Positions 23,865-33,072 of a stretch of 64,000 nucleotides of DNA are shown here, in pieces. The notes below the pieces were generated by a model. It saw only the letters and a list, made by a program, of their open reading frames with translations. It was not told the DNA's origin and did not search any database. The translations under genes and the position numbers were made by a program. Every line of letters begins with the position of its first letter. Within the stretch, counting starts at the first letter, position 1. The stretch is from Mesorhizobium sp. (GTDB taxonomy: Bacteria > Pseudomonadota > Alphaproteobacteria > Rhizobiales > Rhizobiaceae), in contig SAKE01000008.1 of assembly GCA_004017275.1 (NCBI GenBank), positions 142,112 through 206,111 on the forward strand. The letters are read 5' to 3'.

Positions 23865-25040
23865 TTATCTGTCCAACAAACCGGATTTGACAAGGTCATC
23901 GATCTCGTTTCTCGAAAATCCGAAACGCGCCAGCACCGTCGACGGGGCGAGATCGTTGTCGGCAGGACTGCTCGCCGGCGTAGGCTGGGAGCGGGAGAAA
24001 CGTGGCGCCGGGGCAGGGCGCTCGAATGCACCCGCCGTCACAAAGGCGCTACGCGCCCGATTGTGCGGGTGGTGCTTCGCCTCTTGCAGCGACAGGACGG
24101 GGGCAACGCAGGCATCGGTTTGCGCGAACAACCGGTCCCAGTCGTCACGCGATTTCCGCCGGACCCGGTCGGCAATGGCCGCGCGCATCGGTGGCCACAG
24201 TGCCTCGTCGTACTGGCCGGATACAAAGCGCTCATCGAGCGGCAGCAGTCTGGCGAATTCGGCGAAGAATTGCGGCTCTAGGCAGCCGATGGCGATGTGC
24301 CCGCCGTCCGCCGTCTCATAGGTGTCGTAGAAGGGAGCGCCGGAATCGAGCAGGTTTGCGCCGCGCTTTTCGCTCCACAGCCCGGCGGCGACAAAGGCGT
24401 GCAGCGGTACCGCCAGCATCGAGGCGCCGTCAATCATCGCGGCGTCGATGACCTCGCCCTTGCCCGTGCGCGAGCGTTGGAACAGTGCGGCCAGCACGCC
24501 GGCAACCAGCATCATGGCGCCGCCGCCATAGTCTGCAACGAGGTTGAGCGGCGGCACAGGACGCCCGTCGGCGTGACCGATGGCGTGCAATATGCCGCAA
24601 TAGGCGAGGTAGGTGATGTCGTGACCGGCGCGGCCGGCGAGGGGGCCGTCCTGGCCGAAGCCGGTCATGCGGCCGTAGATCAGCGCCGGGTTGCGCGCCA
24701 GCAGCGCTTGTGGGCCGAGGCCAAGCCGTTCCATGACGCCAGGACGAAATCCTTCAAGCAAGATGTCAGCCTTTTCGGCAAGGCGCAGCACCAGGTCGGT
24801 GCCTTCCCGGCGCTTCAGGTCGAGGCGCAGGATGGATCGCCCGTGGCGGTCGATGTTGTACTTATCCGGCAGCGACAGGAGTGGCTGGCTCGTCGCCGTC
24901 CGTTCTATGCGCAGCACTTCGGCGCCCATCTCCGACAGCATCAGGCCGGCCCATGGCACCGGGCCGAGCCCGGCCATCTCGATCACCTTCAGCCCGGCAA
25001 GCGGACCGGTCTTCCCGGCAGCGGACTGGCCGGTGCTCAT
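23865..25040 (-). CDS. CaiB/BaiF (family III) CoA-transferase, alpha-methylacyl-CoA racemase-like
   Basis: 391 aa. LKVIEMAGLGPVPWAGLMLSEMG near the start is the racemase-type family signature, then NIDRHGRSILRLDLK and GRMTGFGQDGPLAGRAGHD with the catalytic Asp, followed by the GGGAMM region. The racemase subgroup inverts the 2-methyl group of acyl-CoA thioesters. It is 6 bp downstream of an SDR gene that looks like a hydroxyacyl-CoA dehydrogenase, so both probably serve degradation of branched or sterol-like acyl-CoA. Confidence 0.85.
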   Translation of the reverse strand: MSTGQSAAGKTGPLAGLKVIEMAGLGPVPWAGLMLSEMGAEVLRIERTATSQPLLSLPDKYNIDRHGRSILRLDLKRREGTDLVLRLAEKADILLEGFRPGVMERLGLGPQALLARNPALIYGRMTGFGQDGPLAGRAGHDITYLAYCGILHAIGHADGRPVPPLNLVADYGGGAMMLVAGVLAALFQRSRTGKGEVIDAAMIDGASMLAVPLHAFVAAGLWSEKRGANLLDSGAPFYDTYETADGGHIAIGCLEPQFFAEFARLLPLDERFVSGQYDEALWPPMRAAIADRVRRKSRDDWDRLFAQTDACVAPVLSLQEAKHHPHNRARSAFVTAGAFERPAPAPRFSRSQPTPASSPADNDLAPSTVLARFGFSRNEIDDLVKSGLLDR

Positions 25041-25046
25041 GACCGG

Positions 25047-25808
25047 CTATTTCGGCGCCATGCGGATGGCACCGTCGAGGCGAATGGTCTCACCATTCAA
25101 CATCTGGTTCTCGATGACGTGCAGGGCGAGAGCGGCATATTCGGATGGTTCGCCGAGCCGCGACGGAAAGGGCACGGCGGCGCCCAGAGAATCCTGTACC
25201 TCTTGCGGCATGCCGGCCATCATCGGCGTCTTGAAGATGCCGGGGGCGATGGTGCAGACGCGGATGCCGGAACGGGCAAGGTCGCGCGCCACCGGCAGCG
25301 TCATGCCGACGACGCCGCCCTTGGACGCCGCATAGGCGGCCTGGCCGATCTGGCCATCATAGGCGGCAACCGAAGCGGTGTTGACGATGACGCCGCGCTC
25401 GCCGCCTTGCAGCGGCTCGAGCTTTGATGCGCGCTCGGCGACGAGGCGGATCATGTTGAACGTGCCGATCAGATTGACCTCGATCACCTTGCGGTACTGA
25501 TCGAGCGGATGGGGACCATCCTTGCCGATGGTCTTCACGCCGATGGCGATGCCGGCGCAATTGACGAGGATCCGCGGCTCGCCAAGCTTGGCGGTAACGT
25601 CGGCGAGAGCAGCGGTTCCACTGTCGGCGCTGCTGACGTCGCATTGGACGGCAATGCCGCCGATCTCGGCCGCGATCTTGACCGCACGGTCGATACCGAC
25701 ATCGAAGATGGCGACGCGGGCGCCCTTGGTGGCCAGCGCGCGCGCCGTTGCCTCGCCAAGACCGGAGCCGCCGCCGGTGACGATCGCGATCTGGCCGTTG
25801 GGGTTCAT
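25047..25808 (-). CDS. SDR family 3-hydroxyacyl-CoA dehydrogenase
   Basis: 253 aa. NAD-binding motif [12 protein letters not shown], acidic residue for NAD (FDVGID), NAG motif as NCAGIA, catalytic Ser in [10 protein letters not shown], Tyr-x-x-x-Lys as YAASKGG. Segments such as [19 protein letters not shown] resemble type II 3-hydroxyacyl-CoA dehydrogenases (HSD17B10-like). It would oxidise 3-hydroxyacyl-CoA in beta-oxidation. It forms a tight pair with the racemase-like gene downstream. Confidence 0.87.
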   Translation of the reverse strand: MNPNGQIAIVTGGGSGLGEATARALATKGARVAIFDVGIDRAVKIAAEIGGIAVQCDVSSADSGTAALADVTAKLGEPRILVNCAGIAIGVKTIGKDGPHPLDQYRKVIEVNLIGTFNMIRLVAERASKLEPLQGGERGVIVNTASVAAYDGQIGQAAYAASKGGVVGMTLPVARDLARSGIRVCTIAPGIFKTPMMAGMPQEVQDSLGAAVPFPSRLGEPSEYAALALHVIENQMLNGETIRLDGAIRMAPK

Positions 25809-25869
25809 GGCGTCATCCTTTGATCTCAGGAACAGTGGGACGGATCAGGCGCCAGATCGACGGGAAAGG

Positions 25870-26406
25870 TCAAGCCATCGCCGCGAGAGGATCGGCAACC
25901 CTTGCCTGATCGGCGTGGCAGACCTCGCCCGAGAGCCTGGCTACCGCGCCCGGCACGATCTCGTGCGACAGCAGCCGGTCAAGATCGACGGGGCGCGGCA
26001 TCGAAATTTGGCCGCGCGGAATCCGCTTGAAACCGAGCGGACCGTAATAGGGTTCGTCGCCGACCAGCATGACGGCAGGCGCGCCGGCCTTGGCGCCGGC
26101 CTCGAGCGCGATCGCCACTAGGCGGCGGCCGATGCCGAGATTCTTGAAGGTCGGCCGCACGGCAAGCGGCCCGAGCATCAGCGCGCGGCCGACGCCGGCG
26201 GCGATGCGGGTCATGCGCACCGAGGCGACGACAAGGTCGCCATCGACGGCGACGAAGGACAGCGAGCGTTCGTGCCCTCCAGCCTCGCGGATCTTGTAGG
26301 CGGCCAGCGCAAAACGGCCGGGTCCAAAAGCTTCGTCGTTGATGGCTTCGATCTGGAGGTCGTGCGCCGGGGTTTCCGGCAGGTATTTCACGTCGGCAAG
26401 GCTCAT
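25870..26406 (-). CDS. GNAT family N-acetyltransferase
   Basis: 178 aa from ATG 26406 (an ATG at 26445 adds 13 residues). The acetyl-CoA loop is in NLGIGRRLVAIALEAG, preceded by strand VGRALMLGPLAVRP, and followed by VGDEPYYGPLGFKRI. This layout is typical of the YhbS-like subgroup. Substrate unknown. It is the last gene of the leftward set before the gap that holds the small-RNA candidate. Confidence 0.85.
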   Translation of the reverse strand: MSLADVKYLPETPAHDLQIEAINDEAFGPGRFALAAYKIREAGGHERSLSFVAVDGDLVVASVRMTRIAAGVGRALMLGPLAVRPTFKNLGIGRRLVAIALEAGAKAGAPAVMLVGDEPYYGPLGFKRIPRGQISMPRPVDLDRLLSHEIVPGAVARLSGEVCHADQARVADPLAAMA

Positions 26407-26686
26407 GGTCTTTGCGTTCCGGTAAGGAGGAAAGGTTTGCTGCAAACGGCAGCGTTCGCCAGTCAGCGCTTCATCAAGCGCGGGCGCCCTTTCGTCGTCG
26501 GTCGAACCGGATCAAAGCAAAGTCGAACATGCGGATTGTCCGCTAGCATCAATTTCCCGCCGCTGCAATCGGCCGTTTTCGTCCCCCAGGGCTCCGAACT
26601 CAGGTTAACAAAAGACCTGACGACAGCCAGTTCGGCGGTGTCGGCGGCTTTTTTGCCGGGCAGCCTTTCACGATAGGAATTTTTTC

Positions 26687-26768
26687 TTGACTCGTTGCCG
26701 TCAGCTATGGTACATATTTGTCCATGGTGCTGATTTGCGCCAGTGACCCGCCGCACAGGCGGGTTTTT
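26687..26768 (+). ncRNA. Candidate small RNA with promoter and Rho-independent terminator
   Basis: In a 535-bp gap without a convincing gene, a promoter (-35 TTGACT 26687-26692, 18 bp, -10 TACATA 26711-26716) is followed by a terminator, CCCGCC-GCACA-GGCGGG plus TTTTT (26747-26768). No coding frame with a ribosome site lies between. The RNA would run from about 26723 to 26768, roughly 46 nt. Nothing upstream on this strand needs a terminator, which supports a free-standing RNA. Identity unknown. The rest of the gap shows no supported feature. Confidence 0.5.
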
Positions 26769-26941
26769 CGTTAATGCTCCGTCAACCAACGTGCCGGGGA
26801 AGGCTCCGCAGGAATCCGTTACCCGAGTTCGTAGCCCTGTTTGTCCCCCGTTTCGGTCAAGTGACGGTGTGTTCAGCACCTGATGTCTTCGACCGGGCAA
26901 CCTTGCGCCTACATCAACCGACAGGACGCAAGGAGAATTGC

Positions 26942-27934
26942 ATGGGATTGCTGGTTGAAGGCAGGTGGCAGGATCGCTGGTATGACACGGCGGACAATGG
27001 CGGCAGGTTCGTGCGGGCGCAGTCGCAATGGCGTGACTGGATCACCATTGACGGGACGCCGGCGGAAGGCCGAACGCGCGGCTTCAAGGCCGAACCCGGC
27101 CGCTATCATCTCTATGTCTCGCTTGCCTGTCCGTGGGCGCATCGGACGCTGATCTTTCGCGCGCTGAAGAAGCTGGAAGGCATCATATCGGTGTCGGTGG
27201 TGCATCATTTCATGGGTGCCAGCGGCTGGACGTTCCTGGCGCAGGACGGCGCCACCGGCGACACGCTTTACGGCCTCGACTTCCTGCACCAGGTCTATGC
27301 CAAGGCCGATCCCGACTATTCGGGCAGGGTGACGGTGCCGGTGCTGTGGGACAAAAAGGAGCAGACCATCGTCTCCAACGAGTCTTCCGAAATCATCCGC
27401 ATGCTGAATTCAGCGTTCGACGAATGGGGCGATGCCAGCCTCGACTTCTATCCGAAGGCGTTACGCGGTGAGATCGACCGCATCAATGCGCTGGTTTATC
27501 CCACGGTCAACAACGGCGTCTACCGGACCGGCTTCGCCACCACGCAACGCGCCTATGAAGAGGCGTTCGGTGAATTGTTCACGGCGCTGGATACGCTGGA
27601 GAAGCGGCTCTCGAAACAGCGCTATCTCGTCGGCGACCGCATCACCGAGGCCGACTGGCGGCTGTTCACGACGCTGGTGCGCTTCGATCCGGTCTATGTC
27701 GGCCATTTCAAATGCAATCTGCGCCGCATCGCCGACTATCCGAACCTGTCGAACTATCTGCGCGATCTCTACCAGGTGCCTGGCGTGGCCGAGACCGTGA
27801 ACCTGCATCATATCAAGGCGCATTATTACGCCAGCCACGAGACGATCAATCCGACGCGGATCGTGCCTGTCGGACCGGATCTGGACTACGGCGCGCCGCA
27901 TGACCGGGCGCGATTCGGCAAGGCAGCGGCCTGA
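26942..27934 (+). CDS. Glutathionyl-hydroquinone reductase (Omega/Xi-class GST, YqjG/ECM4-like)
   Basis: 330 aa. Catalytic Cys in SLACPWAHRTLIFRALK (near residue 64). Thioredoxin-fold part continues to VTVPVLWDKKEQTIVSNESS, where the ESS binds glutathione. The helical domain has LVGDRITEADWRLFTTLVRF and the conserved ending HYYASHETINPTRIVPVGP. It reduces glutathionyl-hydroquinones. AAGGAG precedes the ATG. Confidence 0.93.
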   Translation: MGLLVEGRWQDRWYDTADNGGRFVRAQSQWRDWITIDGTPAEGRTRGFKAEPGRYHLYVSLACPWAHRTLIFRALKKLEGIISVSVVHHFMGASGWTFLAQDGATGDTLYGLDFLHQVYAKADPDYSGRVTVPVLWDKKEQTIVSNESSEIIRMLNSAFDEWGDASLDFYPKALRGEIDRINALVYPTVNNGVYRTGFATTQRAYEEAFGELFTALDTLEKRLSKQRYLVGDRITEADWRLFTTLVRFDPVYVGHFKCNLRRIADYPNLSNYLRDLYQVPGVAETVNLHHIKAHYYASHETINPTRIVPVGPDLDYGAPHDRARFGKAAA

Positions 27935-27935
27935 T

Positions 27936-28430
27936 CTACCAGTAGGGCGAAGGCTGTTCGCCTTGAAAAACCTCGGCGATGCGGCGCAGCGTCGCCGGCG
28001 TGGTGCCCTGCGGCAATCGGTCGAGCGGAAAGAAGCCGGCTTCGGCGATCTCGTGGTCCGGCAATTTCGGCGCCGTCTGGCTGAAGCGCTCGATCACGTA
28101 GAACCCGACATGGTCGCGCCGGCTGGCGCGGCGGTTGAAATGCATCGACTTCAGCGTTGGCGAGGCGGTCAGCGCGATGTTACCTTCCTCGGCCAGTTCG
28201 CGTGCCAGCGCGTCGTCAAGCGTCTCGCCGACTTCGACGCCGCCGCCGGGAAGCTGCCAGCCCGGCACATAGGTGTGGCGGATGAGGAAGACTGTATTGG
28301 ACGCCGTGTCGTGGATCAGGCCACGCACGCCAAGCGTCATCGGCCGCCGTAGTACGAAATAGAAGTGGAACAGCCTAGCCCTGAGGCCTACCCAGCCGGT
28401 CTGGCGGAAAGCATCTTCAGGCTTCGCCAT
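27936..28430 (-). CDS. Nudix hydrolase
   Basis: 164 aa. Nudix box visible as GGGVEVGETLDDALARELAEEGNI split over residues ~63-85: G-x5-E-x7-RE-x2-EEG, complete. It binds Mg2+ and cleaves nucleoside-diphosphate-linked substrates. The N-terminus (LRARLFHFYFVLRRPMTLGVRGL) is typical of a rhizobial subgroup. Substrate unknown. Convergent with the ECM4-like gene, separated by 1 bp, and divergent from the phosphoesterase gene. Confidence 0.88.
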   Translation of the reverse strand: MAKPEDAFRQTGWVGLRARLFHFYFVLRRPMTLGVRGLIHDTASNTVFLIRHTYVPGWQLPGGGVEVGETLDDALARELAEEGNIALTASPTLKSMHFNRRASRRDHVGFYVIERFSQTAPKLPDHEIAEAGFFPLDRLPQGTTPATLRRIAEVFQGEQPSPYW

Positions 28431-28483
28431 CAGTAGCGAAACCGTGGGTGGAAAGGAAAGCGCGGGTCGCCTATGAAGGTTGA

Positions 28484-29413
28484 ATGTTCAGGCTCGCGCA
28501 TATTTCCGATGTCCATCTGGGGCCCCTCCCCGATGTATCCTATCGCGATCTCGCCTCCAAGCGCGTGCTCGGCTACGTCAACTGGCAGCGCAACCGCCGC
28601 CGCCATATGCATGACGCGGTCATCGACACGATCGTCGCCGACATCAAGGCGAACACGCCTGACCACCTCGCCGTCACCGGCGACCTGGTCAATCTGGCGC
28701 TCGATGGCGAGATCGAGATGGCCAGGCACTGGCTGGAGACGCTGGGATCGCCGCATGATGTTTCGGTCGTTCCGGGCAACCACGACGCCTATGTGCCCGG
28801 CGCCTTCGACAAGGTCTGCAGATCCTGGGCGGCGTGGATGAGCGGCGACGATATCAACACGCCGGTCGACCGCAACGCATTCCCCTATCTGCGCGTGCGC
28901 GGCGATGTCGCGCTGATCGGTGTCTCGACGGCGCGCGCCACGGCACCCTTCATGGCCAACGGGTTCTTCATGGAGGGCCAGGCGGAGCGGCTCGGCAAAA
29001 TCCTCCGGGATACCGCCGAACAGGGGCTGTTCCGCGCCATCATGATCCATCATCCGCCGGTTCGCGGTGCGGTCCCGCAGCACAAGCGGCTGTTCGGCAT
29101 CGCTCGCTTTCACAAGATCATTCGCCGCCATGGCGCCGAACTCGTTCTGCATGGCCATTCGCATCTGCCGTCGCTGTTCTTCATCGGCGGTCGAGGCGTC
29201 AGGATCCCGGCGGTCGGCGTCGCTGCCGCGGGCCAGGCGCCGGGCGGCAAGAACCCGCCAGCGCAGTACAATTTGTTCGACATTGACGGCGAGAAGGGCA
29301 ATTGGCGGATCCGGCTGACGCGGCGCGGCCTGACCGGGCCGTCCATACCGCCATCCGATCTGCAGACGCTGGAGCTTGGCGCCGAGGCCGGAGTTGCTAT
29401 GGCCGCAAGCTGA
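28484..29413 (+). CDS. Calcineurin-like metallophosphoesterase
   Basis: 309 aa. All metal-binding motifs are present: AHISDVHLGP (DxH), VTGDLVNLA (GDxxN), VVPGNHDAYV (GNHD), MIHHPPVRG (second His) and LHGHSHLPS (GHxH). It hydrolyses phosphodiesters, for example cyclic nucleotides, lipids or nucleic acids; the subgroup is not known. GAAGG is upstream of ATG 28484. The 3' end overlaps a convergent gene by 17 bp. Confidence 0.88.
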   Translation: MFRLAHISDVHLGPLPDVSYRDLASKRVLGYVNWQRNRRRHMHDAVIDTIVADIKANTPDHLAVTGDLVNLALDGEIEMARHWLETLGSPHDVSVVPGNHDAYVPGAFDKVCRSWAAWMSGDDINTPVDRNAFPYLRVRGDVALIGVSTARATAPFMANGFFMEGQAERLGKILRDTAEQGLFRAIMIHHPPVRGAVPQHKRLFGIARFHKIIRRHGAELVLHGHSHLPSLFFIGGRGVRIPAVGVAAAGQAPGGKNPPAQYNLFDIDGEKGNWRIRLTRRGLTGPSIPPSDLQTLELGAEAGVAMAAS

Positions 29414-30014
29414 CAATCATGGCGACGATGCGGTCCCAGAACAAGGCGACCGACACCACCAGGCCGACCAGTGCTCCGGCGGCGACCAGGCCGAGCCCGG
29501 ACAGAAAGGCCGACCAGCGCTTGCCGTGCGTGGTCGCGCGCAGTGGCGGCTCGGCTTCCGGTACATCGGCGCGTTTCATGCCGGCGACAGCCGATTCGAC
29601 TCCGCCTTCCATCATCCGCTGACGCTCGACGATGCGCTCGGCGACATAGCGCGTCACGGAATCGGCAACCGGCTTCATCTCGGTGGATTCGGCAAGCACC
29701 ACGCGGCCGATGCGGGTGTCCTTGAGGAAGCGATAGGTGCGGCGATCACGTCCCATGGCGACATGGCTGACGGCGTCGATCCACAGGCGTGGCTGCAAGC
29801 CCGACGAGACGACAAAGTCGAAATTGTCCATGTCGGCCGGGACATCGGCAAAAACCGGCGCCAGCTCGGCGGCAAGCATATCGAGGCGCATGCGATGCGC
29901 CTCGCGCATATCGACGACGACGTCGTCGCGGTCGGCGAAGGCATTTTTCACATCACGGATGGCATCGGACAGTTTCTTCGACTGATCGATGGTCTTCTCG
30001 CCTGCTTCCTTCAT
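29397..30014 (-). CDS. Tail-anchored hypothetical protein
   Basis: 205 aa. The N-terminal ~50 residues are a charged helix (DAIRDVKNAFADRDDV). The middle has a strand-rich region (FDFVVSSGLQPRLWIDAVSH, then TYRFLKDTRIGRVVLAEST). One transmembrane helix at ~175-195 (GLGLVAAGALVGLVVSVALF) lies near the C-terminus, so the bulk would face the cytoplasm. I do not recognise a named family. Its 3' end overlaps the convergent phosphoesterase gene. Confidence 0.68.
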   Translation of the reverse strand: MKEAGEKTIDQSKKLSDAIRDVKNAFADRDDVVVDMREAHRMRLDMLAAELAPVFADVPADMDNFDFVVSSGLQPRLWIDAVSHVAMGRDRRTYRFLKDTRIGRVVLAESTEMKPVADSVTRYVAERIVERQRMMEGGVESAVAGMKRADVPEAEPPLRATTHGKRWSAFLSGLGLVAAGALVGLVVSVALFWDRIVAMIVSLRP

Positions 30015-30127
30015 CGGCGTTTGCCTCGCGGTTTGGTTAACACGGAGTTAACACAGCCGCCGACAAAATGCACTGGCGAGATGGACGGGATCGAGGCGCT
30101 CACTAAGCTCGTCGTGCGCGAAAAAAG

Positions 30128-30931
30128 TCAGCTGGCGGCCGCGGCGAATTTCTGGCGATGCTGCCTGGCGCGGCGGTTGGTGTTGCGGCGAATGATCTCG
30201 GCAATGAGGTCGGGGGCTTCCTCGGCCAGCATATGGCCGGCCTCCAGCACATGGTGCACGTGAAAATGCGCCGGCAGATCATCCGCCTGGGTAAAGGGCA
30301 GCACCGGGTCGTCGGTTCCCCACGCCACCATCACCGGCATGTTCATCGCGTCGAGACGCTCGTGCGGGATGACGCCTTGCCGATCGTCCCTAGTCATGAC
30401 GGCTGCGATCTCCACCAGTTTTTCCACTTGGCCGGATCGCCTGCGCATGTCCTGGAGGGTGTCCACAGTGTGATCGAGCGGCCGGGTCCCTGGCCCCGAC
30501 ATGGCGGCGAGGCAGGCCCGGATCTCGGATCGATCCACCGCTTCGGCATAGCGACGCAATAGTGGTCCGTTGATCTCGGGGCCAAGGCCGCCGGGCGCCA
30601 GAAGCGTCAGCGAGGCTATTTTTTCGGGCTCGGCCAGCGCCATCAGCGCCGCCACCGCACCGCCCATCGAGTGACCCACGAGATGAACGCGCTTCAAGCG
30701 ACGCTGCGAGAGATCGGCGAGCACGGCCTTAGCTGCCACCTTGGCCGGACCGGCGGCGGGAAAATCGAGCGACATCCCATGTCCCGGCAGATCATAGGCC
30801 AGCGTATGCATGGAAGGCGTCAGGGCGGAAATCACCTCACGCCAGACATCGTGGCAACCGCCGAAACCATGCAGCAGGACGGTGGCCTTCGAGCCAACAC
30901 CCTGTTCGGCGGCAAAAAGTGATGCGGTCAT
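30128..30931 (-). CDS. Alpha/beta hydrolase
   Basis: 267 aa. Oxyanion loop VLLHGFGGCHDVWRE; nucleophile Ser in GHSMGGAVAALMAL; acid Asp in WGTDDPVLPF; catalytic His in LEAGHMLAEEAPD. The triad is complete. The pattern is that of the lid-containing lyase/esterase subgroup also found as the E2-type acetoin dehydrogenase hydrolase domain. Substrate unknown. Monocistronic. Confidence 0.86.
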   Translation of the reverse strand: MTASLFAAEQGVGSKATVLLHGFGGCHDVWREVISALTPSMHTLAYDLPGHGMSLDFPAAGPAKVAAKAVLADLSQRRLKRVHLVGHSMGGAVAALMALAEPEKIASLTLLAPGGLGPEINGPLLRRYAEAVDRSEIRACLAAMSGPGTRPLDHTVDTLQDMRRRSGQVEKLVEIAAVMTRDDRQGVIPHERLDAMNMPVMVAWGTDDPVLPFTQADDLPAHFHVHHVLEAGHMLAEEAPDLIAEIIRRNTNRRARQHRQKFAAAAS

Positions 30932-31123
30932 GAAAGCTGATTTTTTGTTATTGCAGGATGCACGATGCCAACTGTGGCTGAATTGCTCCTAGTCCAGCGT
31001 GACGACCAGTAAAATTTTCGCGATTTGTACGGTTGTTTACAGAACTTGGCGACCAATCGGCATTCGGCGATCGGAGCCCAGGAGACGCGGCGCGCCTAAA
31101 TTAATCCGCGAATTTCGATGGTG

Positions 31124-32887
31124 TCAGCTTGCGTTGCCGAGCCCGGCAGCGCGCAGCGCCTGGACCAGCCGCTCGGTCAGGTCGGCCGGATATTTCCGCT
31201 CGACGAAGGTCGCCCGCGGATCGGCGGCAAATTTGGGGAACTCGGTGGTCAGTTGATTCAGCAGCGTGCTCACCAGATGATCCTGTCCGGCAGCCTTGGC
31301 GCCGATCAGCCGCGCCGCCAGATAATGCGATTTCGTTGCCGTCGTCCTCAGTGCCGTGCTGGCTGCGACGGCCTTGTTCATGTCGCCCTGCATGAACTCG
31401 CCGACGAACAGCCCGTAATCCCACCATGTCGAGTGTCCGCTGAAGGTCTCAGCGGCATGGGCAAGGATCGGCGTTCCCTCCGCGTAGCGGCCGGCGAAGA
31501 TCAGCCCATAGCCGTAGGTGGCAGCCATGCCGAGATCATAAGGATTGAGTTCGCAGGCCTTGCGCATCCAGCGGATCGCTTCGTCGGCGTTGCCGAGGCG
31601 CGAACTGACGTAGCCGTAGGAGCGATGCGCGTAGGGGCTGGTTGGGCCCATCTGTACGCCACGAAGGGCAAACTCCATTGCCTTTTCAATCGTCGCATCG
31701 GGCGGATAGGCATAATGATCGGAGACTGCCTCGAGATGCAGCGAGGCAAGTTCCGAATAAACGAGCGAGGATTTCGTGCCGCCATTGGCCAGCTGCTCAA
31801 GGCAGCGATAGGCAACCTCATGGGTCCTGGCGTTCTGGTCGAGATAATATTTGTCGTTGAGCAGAAGGCATTGCGTCAGGCCGTTTGGCGCGCCGGTCTG
31901 CTCGATATAGTTGTAGATCGTGCCCGAGGCAGGAAGGGCCGAGCTCAGCATGTCGGCGATACGGTCTTCGACCGCGGCAGGTGCGCTGTCGGCAGGGGTC
32001 AGATTGCGCGAAAGAAGCACCCGTCCGGACGCCATGCTCTGCAGTTCGATGGTGATGTCGCCCGCATCCGGTCCAGGCAGGATGTCGAATATGAAGCTCG
32101 TGGCATCGTCGGCCGGATCGGCGACGGTGTCGCGGCCGATGAAGTCGATCGTATCGAAGCCGCTCAGGCCGGCGCGCAGCGATGCGGCGACACGGCTGGC
32201 GTCGGTGCCTTCAGCCTTGAGGCCGATATAGACTTGCGGCAGGGCGTCAGCCCTTGCGGATGACGCGATGCTTCCGGTTGCGCTGGCGGTCTCGAGGGTT
32301 GCCGACATGTCGCCACCTGCCAGCAAGACATTGCTGCCCTGACGAAGGATCAGCACGCCCAGCATGGCGATGACCAAGGCGATCGCGATCCAGAAGAAGC
32401 GGAGATGGCGCACCACCGAGGGCGTAGGCGAGGGCGGCACGGAAGTCGGCGACACGACATCCAGCATGCCCGTGCCGGCGTCGGTGGGCTGATCGGTGAA
32501 CACAGCATTGTCTAGCTTGAGCTCGGCAACATCCGGCAGCCGGATGACGTTCAATTCATAGGCAGGAACATAACCGCCGCGTGGAATGGCGATGCGGACC
32601 GGCTCGGCAACGCCCTCATTGGCAAAGTAGTGCTGCAGAAGCTCGCGCAGCCTGCCTGCCTGCACCCGCACGACAGCATCGGTGGACGGATCGAAATCGC
32701 CGTCCTTGCCGAAAACATCCATGGCGATGGAGAAGCCCTTGAGCCTGTCGGCTTCGCCAGCCTGTTCGCGTTCGACAAGATAACGCAGCAGCTTACGTGC
32801 GCGTTCGGATCGCCCGAACGTTTGGCTGGCAAGCAGTCGCTCCAGTGTCTCGCGCACTGCGGGGGCGGCAGGCGTCGCATGCTGCAA
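31124..32887 (-). CDS. Membrane TPR protein with N-terminal regulatory-type domain
   Basis: 587 aa. Residues 1-115 (SQTFGRSERARKLLRYLVE, then FDPSTDAVVRVQAGRLRELL and IPRGGYVPAY) form a domain found in rhizobial membrane proteins often misnamed adenylate cyclases; it may bind DNA or a partner. One transmembrane helix is at ~165-187 (FWIAIALVIAMLGVLIL). The periplasmic part has an Asp/Ser-rich region and then TPR-like helices (PYAHRSYGYVSSRLGNADEA). No cyclase catalytic domain is present. It may carry a signal across the membrane; this is inference. Confidence 0.75.
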   Translation of the reverse strand: MQHATPAAPAVRETLERLLASQTFGRSERARKLLRYLVEREQAGEADRLKGFSIAMDVFGKDGDFDPSTDAVVRVQAGRLRELLQHYFANEGVAEPVRIAIPRGGYVPAYELNVIRLPDVAELKLDNAVFTDQPTDAGTGMLDVVSPTSVPPSPTPSVVRHLRFFWIAIALVIAMLGVLILRQGSNVLLAGGDMSATLETASATGSIASSARADALPQVYIGLKAEGTDASRVAASLRAGLSGFDTIDFIGRDTVADPADDATSFIFDILPGPDAGDITIELQSMASGRVLLSRNLTPADSAPAAVEDRIADMLSSALPASGTIYNYIEQTGAPNGLTQCLLLNDKYYLDQNARTHEVAYRCLEQLANGGTKSSLVYSELASLHLEAVSDHYAYPPDATIEKAMEFALRGVQMGPTSPYAHRSYGYVSSRLGNADEAIRWMRKACELNPYDLGMAATYGYGLIFAGRYAEGTPILAHAAETFSGHSTWWDYGLFVGEFMQGDMNKAVAASTALRTTATKSHYLAARLIGAKAAGQDHLVSTLLNQLTTEFPKFAADPRATFVERKYPADLTERLVQALRAAGLGNAS

Positions 32888-33072
32888 GTGTCGATCCTCT
32901 CGAAGTCGGCACAGGTTGAGGCGCGATCATATAGGTCCCGCACCACCACACAAGTATACAACCCATTATGCGATCGCGTACCCCACCGGATAATTCGGCG
33001 GTGGTTAATGGCCCGACCGATCGGAACCGATCACCAGATTGGGACGGTCCCGACCCTTGTTCTGGCCGTTCG

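Noticed and set aside
26463..26900. 145-codon minus-strand frame in the gap before the ECM4-like gene
   Set aside because: Unusual composition, no domain, and it covers the promoter-terminator unit on the other strand.
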